From Anaeromyxobacter dehalogenans (GTDB lineage: Bacteria; Myxococcota_A; UBA9042; DTJE01): DNA of 6,365 nt. The translations under genes and the position numbers were made by a program. The stretch covers positions 1 to 6,365 of the forward strand of contig DYKK01000197.1 in NCBI GenBank assembly GCA_020722625.1, in the 5' to 3' direction. Shown here one piece after another: positions 1 through 5,414 of this stretch (its first letter is position 1; the number at the start of each line of letters is the position of its first letter). Under the pieces are notes generated by a model. It was not told where the DNA came from, made no database searches, and saw only the letters and a program-made list of their open reading frames with translations.

Positions 1-3
1 CGC

Positions 4-74
4 GACCGCGCGTCCCCGAGGGGCTCATTCCGCACATCCGCCAGTGGGGGACATGCCTCTGACGCCGCGCGGTC
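4..74. repeat. 9-bp inverted repeat downstream of the methyltransferase/reductase gene
   Basis: The arms GACCGCGCG (4-12) and CGCGCGGTC (66-74) are perfectly complementary and enclose 53 bases. On the minus strand the structure begins two bases after the TGA stop of the adjacent gene, so it could fold at the 3' end of that transcript. A CCCCGAGGGG palindrome (14-23) lies inside. No run of T follows on the minus strand before the window ends, so an intrinsic terminator is not demonstrated, and the GC-rich arms could match by chance. The 71-base span with a 7-plus-bp closing stem resembles a tRNA in outline, but there is no T-loop motif or anticodon arm. Confidence 0.3.
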
Positions 75-75
75 T

Positions 76-1929
76 TCAGGATGCGGCCGGCGACGGGGAG
101 GCGGGGACCAGCCCCTCGATCACTGCAAGCGCCGTGTCGTACCGGTCGAAGGGCGGCATCACATAGACCCCCCGGACCCGGTCGCGGAAGGCCACAAGGA
201 CCTCGCGGGCGATCCGCACGCCCTCCTCGCGGGCCGCGGGGCCGTGACCGGCGCGCTTCATCCGCTCGCGGGTCGGCTCCGGGATGGTCATGCCCGGCAC
301 CTCGTGGTGCAGGAACTCGGCGTTCCGATACGAGGCGAGCGGCAAGATGCCCATCAGGACCGGGACGCCGAGGCCGCGCACCCGGTCCAGGAAACGGTCC
401 ATCACCTCCGGGTCGAACACGGGCTGGGTCATCACGAACTCGGCCCCGGCCTCGACCTTGCGGAGGAGGCGGGCGACCTCGCGGTCCAGGTCCCGGGCGC
501 CGGGTTCCACCCCGCACCCCTTGACGAAGGCCGTGGAACCCCTCATCCGTCGGCCCGAGGGTTCGAGGCCCCGGTTCAGCGCGGAGACGAGGCGCAGGAG
601 CCCCACGGAGTCCAGGTCATAGACCGTGGTCGCCATGGGGTAGTCCCCGAGTTTGGACGGGTCCCCGGTGATGACCAGGAGGTTGCGGATCCCCGTGGCC
701 CACGCCCCCAGCAGGTCGGCCTGGATGCCCAGGAGGTTTCGGTCGCGGCACGTCACGTGCACGATCGGCTCGATGCCCACCTCCCGCAGGAGGTGGGCCA
801 TGGCCAGCGCGGACATGCGCGCGGTGGCCCGGGGTCCGTCCGCGATGTTGACGAACCGGACCCCGGCCGCGGCGAGCGCGCGAGCGCCTTCCAGGGCCCG
901 GGTCGGGTCCGTGCCCGACGGCGGGTCAATCTCGACGCTGACCACGAACCCGGACGCGAGGGCGCGACCCAGGTCGGACCGCTCGGCCAGCGCCGGGGGG
1001 GTGACGGCCTCCTTCTCGACTGCGCCGCTCTGCGGGACCAGGATCCGCACGCGGCCGCCGCTGGCCATCCGCACCTCGGCCGCGACCTGCCGGATGTGGT
1101 CCGGCGTGGTCCCGCAACACCCCCCCACGAGCCGGACACCGGCCTGAAGGTACCGCTTGGCGTACTCGCCCAGGTACTCCGGGGTCGCCATGTACAGGAC
1201 CCGGCCCTCCAGTCGCCTCGGGTGACCGGCATTCGGCTGGGCCAGGACCGCCCGTCCCGTCCCGAGCATCCGGGTCACGACGTCCTCCACGCCGCTCGGG
1301 CCGGCGCCGCAGTTGGCCCCGATCACGTCGGCTCCCCACCGGACCAGGAGCGCGGCCACGCGCTCGGGACCGAGCCCGTCCGCGGTCTGACCCTCCTCGT
1401 CGAAGGCCATGGTGGCCGCGATGGGGAGGTCCGTGACCGCCCGGGCCGCGGTCAGGGCGATCTGCATCTCGACCGTGTGCCGGAAGGTCTCGAGGAGCAA
1501 CAGGTCCACCCCGCCCTCGACGAGCGCCGCCGCCTGCGTCGCAAACACCTCGCGCAGGTGCTCCATCTGGGTGGGGTCGAAGATGTCGGGGATCAGGCCC
1601 GTGGGGCCGATGGAACCGGCCACGAGCGCTCGGTCCCGCGCCACGGCCCTGGCGATCCTCACCCCGGCCGCGTTGATCGCCGCGACCCGGTCCTCGATGC
1701 CGTGCCGGGACAGTTTCACCGCGTTTGCGCCGAACGTGTTGGTCGTCAGGACCTGGGCCCCCGCGTCCAGGTAGTCCCGGTGGACCTTCTCGACGAGGTC
1801 CGGACGCGAAAGGTTCAGTTCATCGAAGTTGCGGTTGATGAAGACGCCGCGGGCGTACAGGAGCGTACCCATGGCCCCATCGAAGACCACGGGCCCCCGC
1901 TCGACCAGTTCCAGGAACCGATCCGGCAC
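76..1929 (-). CDS. Bifunctional homocysteine S-methyltransferase / 5,10-methylenetetrahydrofolate reductase (YitJ type)
   Basis: This 617-residue cytosolic enzyme matches the length and order of Bacillus YitJ-type fusions. Residues about 1-290 form the homocysteine methyltransferase barrel: FDGAMGT (16-22), TNTFGAN (63-69), and the zinc-binding cysteines Cys207 (GANCG) and Cys271-Cys272 (GGCCGTTPDHIR). Residues about 318-608 form the FAD-dependent reductase: VEIDPPSG with the likely catalytic Glu333, VITGDP with Asp423, and TQPVFD with Gln502. In this family the reductase makes 5-methyl-THF with NAD(P)H and the N-terminal domain makes methionine from homocysteine; which methyl donor is used here is not visible. 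The GTG start at 1929 is chosen because the conserved sequence begins there and GAGAGGGG (1942-1935) sits 5 bases upstream; the open frame continues to 2298, but that part is low-complexity Pro/Arg/Gly translation inside the neighbouring gene. It is the last gene of the minus-strand cluster. Confidence 0.95.
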   Translation of the reverse strand: MPDRFLELVERGPVVFDGAMGTLLYARGVFINRNFDELNLSRPDLVEKVHRDYLDAGAQVLTTNTFGANAVKLSRHGIEDRVAAINAAGVRIARAVARDRALVAGSIGPTGLIPDIFDPTQMEHLREVFATQAAALVEGGVDLLLLETFRHTVEMQIALTAARAVTDLPIAATMAFDEEGQTADGLGPERVAALLVRWGADVIGANCGAGPSGVEDVVTRMLGTGRAVLAQPNAGHPRRLEGRVLYMATPEYLGEYAKRYLQAGVRLVGGCCGTTPDHIRQVAAEVRMASGGRVRILVPQSGAVEKEAVTPPALAERSDLGRALASGFVVSVEIDPPSGTDPTRALEGARALAAAGVRFVNIADGPRATARMSALAMAHLLREVGIEPIVHVTCRDRNLLGIQADLLGAWATGIRNLLVITGDPSKLGDYPMATTVYDLDSVGLLRLVSALNRGLEPSGRRMRGSTAFVKGCGVEPGARDLDREVARLLRKVEAGAEFVMTQPVFDPEVMDRFLDRVRGLGVPVLMGILPLASYRNAEFLHHEVPGMTIPEPTRERMKRAGHGPAAREEGVRIAREVLVAFRDRVRGVYVMPPFDRYDTALAVIEGLVPASPSPAAS

Positions 1930-1934
1930 GGCGT

Positions 1935-1942
1935 CCCCTCTC
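1935..1942 (-). promoter_or_regulatory. Shine-Dalgarno fixing the GTG start of the methyltransferase/reductase
   Basis: Read on the minus strand, GAGAGGGG lies 5 bases before GTG at 1929-1927. It supports this start over the longer upstream open frame, which has no family similarity. Confidence 0.75.
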
Positions 1943-1957
1943 GGGAAGACGACTCGC

Positions 1958-1966
1958 ACTCTAGCA
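1958..1966 (-). promoter_or_regulatory. Possible extended -10 promoter for the methyltransferase/reductase gene
   Basis: The minus strand reads TGC-TAGAGT, an extended -10 with 4 of 6 matches to TATAAT, about 29 bases before the GTG start. The hexamer 17 bases further upstream (GGATCA) is a poor -35. Together with the 83-base gap after the pseudouridine synthase gene, this suggests the enzyme may be transcribed independently as well as by read-through. It is a motif match only. Confidence 0.3.
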
Positions 1967-1986
1967 GAAAACCGGGGGGATGATCC

Positions 1987-2006
1987 GCCCGGGGGGCCGC
2001 CCGGGC
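1987..2006 (-). terminator. GC hairpin between the pseudouridine synthase and methyltransferase/reductase genes
   Basis: GCCCGGG (2006-2000) pairs with CCCGGGC (1993-1987) around a 6-base loop, starting 6 bases beyond the TGA stop of the pseudouridine synthase gene. The nearest T run (TTTT) lies about 13 bases past the stem, too far for a classical intrinsic terminator. It may be a weak terminator, an attenuator or a 3'-end stabiliser. Confidence 0.35.
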
Positions 2007-2012
2007 CAGGCG

Positions 2013-2819
2013 TCAGGAAGACTCGCGATCGGCCACGCAGGCCCGAAGGGCCGCGACTTCGCGTTCCGTGAGGGGGCGGCACCGGCCCGGCTCCAGGTCG
2101 CCCAGGGACACGGGGCCGAAGCGGACTCGGCGCAGCCGGAGCACGGTCAGGCGGAGGGCCTCGAACATCCGGCGCACCTCGCGATACCGGCCCTCGGTCA
2201 GGGTGACCTCGACCCAGGTGTTGCCGCCGGGGGCCGTCCGGTCCCGGCCGGGCTCGGGGCGCGGGCGGGAGCGACGCAGGACCTTGCACGAAACGCACCG
2301 CGCAAGGCCGCCCCGGGAATGGGAGGACGGGCCGCTGAGCCTCACGCCGCGCCGGAGCCTCGACAGGGCCGCCTCGGACACGCGGCCCTGGACCTTGACG
2401 TGATAGACCCGGGGGACCTCGGAGGAGGGGTGCGCGAGCGCGCGGCTCAGGTCCCCGTCGTTCGTGAAGATCAGCACGCCCTCGGACTGGAAGTCCAGGC
2501 GCCCCACCGAGTGGACGCGCGCCGGCAGGCGCGGGAGCAACGAAAACGCGGTCGGGCGACGCTGCGGGTCCGAGGCCGAGCAGATCACCCCGCGCGGCTT
2601 GTTCATCACGAGGGTGAGCCGGACCCCGGGGCGGTGCACGGTCTCGCCGTCCACGCGGACGCGGTCCCGGTCCGGGTCCACCACGGCCCCGATCCCGGCG
2701 ACCTCGCCGTTGACCTCGACGCGGCCCTCGCGGATCAGGTCCTCGGCCCGGCGGCGGGACGCGACACCGGCCTCGGCCAGGAACCGCTGGAGCCGGAGGC
2801 CCTCACGACCCTCGCTCAT
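2013..2819 (-). CDS. RsuA/RluB-family 16S/23S rRNA pseudouridine synthase
   Basis: This 268-residue protein should convert a specific uridine of rRNA to pseudouridine. An N-terminal S4 RNA-binding domain (about residues 7-54: LQRFLAEAGVASRRRAEDLI, then GRVEVNG) precedes the synthase domain. There, VMNKPRGVIC (71-80) and GRLDFQSEGVLIFTNDGD (106-123) are family signatures, with Asp109 as catalytic aspartate. The C-terminal EGRYREVRRMFEAL (209-222) is also typical. The family is clear, but RsuA, RluB, RluE and RluF cannot be separated by eye, so the target base is unknown. A Ser/Arg/Pro-rich stretch (about 163-199) seems longer than the usual short linker before the NTWVEV strand. The ATG is preceded by a GGGGGAGGGGG Shine-Dalgarno and overlaps the exchanger stop by four bases (ATGA), indicating coupled translation. 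The open frame running upstream to 4358 is a shadow of the exchanger gene. Confidence 0.93.
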   Translation of the reverse strand: MSEGREGLRLQRFLAEAGVASRRRAEDLIREGRVEVNGEVAGIGAVVDPDRDRVRVDGETVHRPGVRLTLVMNKPRGVICSASDPQRRPTAFSLLPRLPARVHSVGRLDFQSEGVLIFTNDGDLSRALAHPSSEVPRVYHVKVQGRVSEAALSRLRRGVRLSGPSSHSRGGLARCVSCKVLRRSRPRPEPGRDRTAPGGNTWVEVTLTEGRYREVRRMFEALRLTVLRLRRVRFGPVSLGDLEPGRCRPLTEREVAALRACVADRESS

Positions 2820-4126
2820 CGGCCGCCCCCTCCCCCCGCCGGGCCCCTCGCGGCCCGGATCAGGCGCCACGTGTGACGAAGGTCCCCGACCACGTCCCAC
2901 TCGCGCCGGAACCGCACGAACTCGGCGACGGTCAGGACCCCGAACAGCCCGGTGGTGATCCCCCTCCAGGACTCCCACAGCCATCCCGGGAAATCGAAGT
3001 AGGAATCGTGAGCCGGCACGAACCGGCCCGGCGACACGAACTGGACGAACCACAGGCCGAACAGGACCAGGGCGTTCTCGAGCGTGAAGCGCCTCTTGGC
3101 CAGGGCTGCGGCCCCGTAAACGCTCATGGCCATCGAGAGGAACAGTTCCTCGAGTTGGTGCCCGTCGAGGTGGATCGGCTCGCCACCCCGCGGGGACGCC
3201 CAGAACATCAGCGGGACCATCGCCACGAGCAAGGTCCACTGGTTCACCTTGGACGACACGAGGTTGGTCAGGCCCATGTTCGCGTTGCGCACGGAGCGGG
3301 CCCAGTAGAACGCCGTGATCTTTTCGGGGATCTCCGTGAGGAACGGCGCGACCCACTGCACGAACACGAACGACGAGACCCCGAGGGACAGGGCCACGGC
3401 CTCCATCCCTTCGAGGAAGGGGTGGGCGACCAGGACCATGGTCCAGCCCCCGACCACGAACAGCCCCACCACGACGGCGACCCGCAGCCGCGTACTCGCG
3501 ATCGCCGCGACCTCGCGCGGCGGGAGGGGGAGGAACGCCGACTCCTCCTCCTCCTCGGGGGGGAGGCGCAGGAGCGTCCACAGGTACGCGACGAACAGGA
3601 TCCCCAGCACGACCGTGTCCTCGAGCCACAGGCGGCGCTTGACCAGGATCACGTGGAAGTACATCGAAGCCGCGAACAGGAACAGGACCTCCACGATGTT
3701 CTCGCGCCGCAGGACGACCGCGTGCCGCCAGCCCCCGGCCCCCCGCGCCGAGAAGAAGGCGGTGAAATAGACCAGGGTCCACCCGACGCCCATCAGGAGC
3801 CGATTGGACCCGGTCAGGTTGGCCATCATCAACGGGACCTTGCCCTCGTATGCGATGACCCCCTCGACCATGAACTCGGGCATGACCTGGAGGAGGGCCA
3901 CCACGGCCACGGCGAACCCCTGGCTGACCATGAACTCCGCGGCCTCGGCCCCCCAGGACAGGAGCAGGGCCCCGGCGAGGACCGCCGCGAACGAGAAGGC
4001 GGCCAGGGTCGTCGGGGGAAGCCCGCCCAGATAGATCAGTACCAGGCTCAGGGCGGTCGTGGTGATCAGGACCACGTAGATGGCCAGGGCCGCCTGTCGC
4101 CCGGGTCTTGGAGGATGCCGTCCCAT
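2816..4126 (-). CDS. CaCA-superfamily cation exchanger (Na+/Ca2+ exchanger-like integral membrane protein)
   Basis: This 436-residue polytopic membrane protein has the two inverted alpha repeats of cation/Ca2+ antiporters. Alpha-1 is about residues 57-115, with VMPEFMVEG (81-89) and NLTGSN (103-108). Alpha-2 is about residues 242-305, with PFLTEIPEKI (261-270) and NLVSSKVNQWTLL (288-300). The glutamates of the PE pairs (Glu84, Glu265, Glu268) and the GSN and SSKxNQ polar residues are the likely ion ligands. A cytosolic loop holds an acidic run (EEEEE, 191-195), and a further hydrophobic bundle (about 325-400) precedes a basic, Gly-rich tail. It probably moves Ca2+ or another cation against Na+ or H+; the ion cannot be read from sequence. 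The ATG at 4126 gives a basic N-terminus followed directly by the first membrane helix; the next in-frame GTG (residue 18) would cut into that helix. No Shine-Dalgarno precedes the ATG. The TGA overlaps the next gene's ATG. Confidence 0.88.
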   Translation of the reverse strand: MGRHPPRPGRQAALAIYVVLITTTALSLVLIYLGGLPPTTLAAFSFAAVLAGALLLSWGAEAAEFMVSQGFAVAVVALLQVMPEFMVEGVIAYEGKVPLMMANLTGSNRLLMGVGWTLVYFTAFFSARGAGGWRHAVVLRRENIVEVLFLFAASMYFHVILVKRRLWLEDTVVLGILFVAYLWTLLRLPPEEEEESAFLPLPPREVAAIASTRLRVAVVVGLFVVGGWTMVLVAHPFLEGMEAVALSLGVSSFVFVQWVAPFLTEIPEKITAFYWARSVRNANMGLTNLVSSKVNQWTLLVAMVPLMFWASPRGGEPIHLDGHQLEELFLSMAMSVYGAAALAKRRFTLENALVLFGLWFVQFVSPGRFVPAHDSYFDFPGWLWESWRGITTGLFGVLTVAEFVRFRREWDVVGDLRHTWRLIRAARGPAGGGGGR

Positions 4127-4137
4127 CCGCGAGGCGT

Positions 4138-4166
4138 ACGGTAGGATTGAACCCGCGACGGGTCAA
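4138..4166 (-). promoter_or_regulatory. Candidate sigma70 promoter for the exchanger cluster, giving a near-leaderless mRNA
   Basis: On the minus strand TTGACC (4166-4161, 5 of 6 to consensus) is separated by 17 bases from TACCGT (4143-4138, a weak -10 with 3 of 6). Transcription would begin near 4131, only about five bases before the ATG at 4126. That agrees with the absence of a Shine-Dalgarno there and suggests leaderless or near-leaderless translation. The evidence is motif spacing only. Confidence 0.38.
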
Positions 4167-4171
4167 GCGGT

Positions 4172-4206
4172 TCCTGATTCGCCGCCTCGAGGGCGGCGAA
4201 TCAGGA
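4172..4206. repeat. Perfect 15-bp-stem palindrome abutting the exchanger promoter
   Basis: TCCTGATTCGCCGCC (4172-4186) is exactly complementary to GGCGGCGAATCAGGA (4192-4206), with a 5-base TCGAG loop. Rightward transcription would meet only TTTC after the stem, so it is a poor terminator in that direction, and no T run follows on the other strand. It ends 5 bases upstream of the -35 proposed for the exchanger gene, where it could bind a dimeric regulator or form a cruciform. It also overlaps the start of the GGATTNN heptamers, so it could belong to a dispersed intergenic repeat. Confidence 0.8.
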
Positions 4207-4224
4207 TTTCGGATTGCGGATTGA
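4204..4224. repeat. Three tandem GGATTNN heptamers
   Basis: GGATTTC, GGATTGC and GGATTGA follow each other without gaps. The first shares its GGA with the right arm of the palindrome. Short arrays of this motif (read as AATCCGNAATCCG on the other strand) recur in intergenic DNA of many GC-rich environmental genomes; that remark is from general familiarity and was not checked here. No function is assigned. Confidence 0.7.
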
Positions 4225-4234
4225 AGCCGCAGAC

Positions 4235-4254
4235 CCGCTGTCGGGAGACAGTGG
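4235..4254 (+). other. Stem-loop with GNRA-type tetraloop
   Basis: CCGCTGTC (4235-4242) pairs with GACAGTGG (4247-4254) through 8 pairs, one of them G-U, closed by a GGGA tetraloop that fits the GNRA rule. The complementary strand gives a TCCC loop, so if the structure works as RNA the plus strand is favoured. No promoter reading into it from the left was identified, so transcription of this segment is unproven. Confidence 0.4.
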
Positions 4255-4260
4255 TGAATG

Positions 4261-4380
4261 AAGATTTGCGTCAATGCCAATAGGTTCAATGGGTTGCAAG
4301 ATCTGACGGTGGACTTGGGAAATCCGCCTTTGGTTTCCGCAATTCTTCGAATAGACATGAAATCTGCTTTGTTTCATTTC
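4261..4380. other. AT-rich intergenic island
   Basis: By hand count this 120-base stretch is about 42% GC, against about 72% in the adjacent coding DNA. Short open frames cross it on both strands (75 and 72 codons), but neither has a convincing Shine-Dalgarno, a recognisable protein or the codon use of the neighbouring genes. It contains overlapping ATGAAA/TTTCAT and TGAAAT/ATTTCA inverted repeats (4357-4381). It may be a regulatory or easily melted region between the divergent transcripts, or a remnant of acquired DNA. Confidence 0.6.
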
Positions 4381-4391
4381 ACCACCCTGGA

Positions 4392-4413
4392 GCCGCGACC
4401 TCCGAGTCGCGGC
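4392..4413. repeat. REP-like hairpin
   Basis: GCCGCGAC (4392-4399) pairs perfectly with GTCGCGGC (4406-4413) around a 6-base CTCCGA loop. It resembles a short repetitive extragenic palindrome. The first bases after the stem are CGGCAC rather than T-rich, so it does not look like a terminator. Whether it is dispersed in the genome cannot be judged from one copy. Confidence 0.55.
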
Positions 4414-4430
4414 CGGCACGAGACCGCGTC

Positions 4431-4469
4431 AGATCACGGTGTTCCGTCTTGCTGGCGAGATCACGGTGT
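4431..4469 (+). promoter_or_regulatory. 12-bp direct repeat upstream of the vertex-protein operon promoter
   Basis: AGATCACGGTGT occurs exactly at 4431-4442 and 4458-4469, starts 27 bases apart. The second copy ends 12 bases before the proposed -35, a usual place for activator sites. A looser relative, GATCTGACGGTG, lies at 4300-4311. The operator role is inferred from position and repetition only. Confidence 0.45.
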
Positions 4470-4481
4470 GGATCGTGCCGA

Positions 4482-4511
4482 TTGAACCCGTCCGGCCGAT
4501 CGGGCTAGGAT
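4482..4511 (+). promoter_or_regulatory. Sigma70-type promoter for the SRPBCC / vertex-protein operon
   Basis: TTGAAC (4482-4487) and TAGGAT (4506-4511) are separated by 18 bases, an acceptable fit to a housekeeping promoter. Transcription would start near 4518, giving a leader of about 43 bases before the ATG at 4561. It is the best promoter match facing right in the intergenic region. Confidence 0.55.
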
Positions 4512-4516
4512 ACGTC

Positions 4517-4530
4517 GGGTTCGCGAATCC
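4517..4530. promoter_or_regulatory. Imperfect palindrome at the expected transcription start
   Basis: GGGTTCGCGAATCC has a perfect TTCGCGAA core (4520-4527) and pairs further outward, with one G-T. It covers the predicted +1 of the vertex-protein operon, where a repressor would act. It may be a chance palindrome. Confidence 0.25.
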
Positions 4531-4560
4531 GGACCCGGAGCCGGACGGGAAGGGAATCCC

Positions 4561-5073
4561 ATGAAATACCGGATGGAACACGAGTTCCCATGCGACGGAG
4601 CCACGCTGCTCCGGACGCTCTTCGACCGCGGGATCGTCGAGAGGCTCCTGCCCCGGCTGACCCGGATCACCGAGGCCGAGACCCTGTCATGGTCCGAGGA
4701 GAACGGCCGGATCCGCCGGCGCGTCCGCTACCTCCCCGTCCCGGCCATCCGCTCCGTGGGTCCCAAGAAGGTCGAACCGCGGTGGATGGAGTGGATCGAG
4801 GAATCCGAGGCGGACCCCGCCGCGGGGATCGTGACGTACCGGAACGTCCCGACCACGCCGGGGGTTGCGCGTCTGCTGAAGAACCGGGGCGAGATGCGCA
4901 TCCGCGCCGGCCGGAACGGAGGGTCGGTCCGGGAGGTGTCGGGCGAACTGAGGGTCGAGGTCTTCCTCCTCGGGGCCATCGCGGAGCGCCTGATCCATTC
5001 GTACGCGAAGGAGATCCTCGACGAGGAGGCGCGGGCGGTCGCGGACCTCCTCCGCGAAGAGGGCCGGGGGTGA
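4561..5073 (+). CDS. Small SRPBCC (START/Bet v1-like) fold protein, DUF2505-like
   Basis: The 170-residue protein has no signal peptide or membrane segment, so it should be cytosolic. The pattern fits an SRPBCC helix-grip fold: a first strand (KYRMEHEFP, 2-10), two short helices (about 12-31, DGATLLRTLFDRGIVERLLP), a run of beta strands (about 33-136), and a long amphipathic C-terminal helix (about 139-166) rich in Ala, Glu and Leu. This layout, with paired motifs such as RRRVRYLPVP and GSVREVSGELRVEVF, resembles the DUF2505 group, but the assignment comes from pattern recognition and no ligand or catalytic residue is evident. Such domains bind hydrophobic small molecules or lipids, or catalyse simple reactions on them. 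The ATG has an AAGGGA Shine-Dalgarno 5 bases upstream. The TGA stop overlaps the GTG start of the first vertex gene (GTGA), so the two are probably made together. That coupling is the main hint to its role. Confidence 0.75.
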   Translation: MKYRMEHEFPCDGATLLRTLFDRGIVERLLPRLTRITEAETLSWSEENGRIRRRVRYLPVPAIRSVGPKKVEPRWMEWIEESEADPAAGIVTYRNVPTTPGVARLLKNRGEMRIRAGRNGGSVREVSGELRVEVFLLGAIAERLIHSYAKEILDEEARAVADLLREEGRG

Positions 5074-5381
5074 TCCTGGGCCAGGTCATCGGGACCGTCT
5101 GGGGGGCGAAGCAGACCGAGGCCCTGCGCGGGCGGCGGGTGGTGGAGGTGCGGCCCGTGACCCTCCGCGGCGCCCGCGCAGGCCTCCGGATCGGCGACGA
5201 CGTGCCCGCGGATTCCCTGGCGCCCACGTCCCTCCTGGCCGTGGACCCGCTGGGCGCGGACGTGGGACAGTGCGTGCTGGTGGCCATCGGGAGCCGTGTG
5301 CGCGACCTGGTCACCGACCCGGTCGTCCCGACCAAGCACTGTGTGATCGCGATCGTGGACGAGGCCGTGGTGGGCGCGTAA
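5070..5381 (+). CDS. Bacterial microcompartment vertex protein 1 (BMC-P, EutN/CcmL family)
   Basis: This 103-residue protein has the length and motifs of the pentameric vertex proteins that cap the corners of microcompartment shells. The N-terminal ILGQVIGTVWGAKQ (2-15) matches the family's opening strand. LLAVDPLGADVGQCVLVAIGS (55-75) is the signature segment, and VIAIVDEAVV (92-101) the final strand. The usual GAG of the signature loop reads GAD. Two cysteines (68, 91) are present. Start choice: GTG at 5070 places the conserved strand directly at the N-terminus and overlaps the upstream stop by 4 bases; the open frame extends further left only inside the SRPBCC gene. Residues about 28-52 form a longer Arg/Asp-containing excursion before the signature. 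No shell hexamer gene is beside it in this window. Confidence 0.88.
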   Translation: MILGQVIGTVWGAKQTEALRGRRVVEVRPVTLRGARAGLRIGDDVPADSLAPTSLLAVDPLGADVGQCVLVAIGSRVRDLVTDPVVPTKHCVIAIVDEAVVGA

Positions 5382-5414
5382 CCGCACGTGGGCGGTGGCG
5401 AGGGGTGGAGGCCC

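Noticed and set aside
4..74. tRNA-like outline with a closing stem of at least 7 bp
   Set aside because: No T-loop consensus, D-arm or anticodon stem can be drawn on either strand.
244..1983. 579-codon plus-strand open frame opposite the methyltransferase/reductase
   Set aside because: His/Arg/Gly/Asp-rich antisense translation without recognisable motifs; such frames are common opposite GC-rich genes.
1930..2298. N-terminal extension of the methyltransferase/reductase open frame
   Set aside because: The extra residues are Pro/Arg/Gly-rich, overlap the pseudouridine synthase gene in the same strand, and lack family similarity; a good Shine-Dalgarno and the conserved N-terminus mark GTG at 1929.
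2873..4144. 423-codon plus-strand open frame opposite the exchanger
   Set aside because: It mirrors the membrane protein, giving a highly charged, low-complexity product with no start signal or domain.
2820..4358. Long upstream extension of the pseudouridine synthase frame
   Set aside because: It is the shadow of the exchanger gene in another frame; the S4 domain starts directly at the ATG at 2819.
4201..4419. 72-codon minus-strand open frame in the same island
   Set aside because: It ends in the SAIRNPKS-type translation of the heptamer repeat, a familiar false product, and has no supporting start signal.
4300..4435. 9-bp inverted repeat GATCTGACG / CGTCAGATC
   Set aside because: The arms are 118 bases apart, do not extend, and such a match in a region this size is weak evidence for a real structure.
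4258..4485. 75-codon plus-strand open frame in the AT-rich island
   Set aside because: No Shine-Dalgarno, no recognisable protein, and it runs through the REP-like hairpin and the direct repeats.
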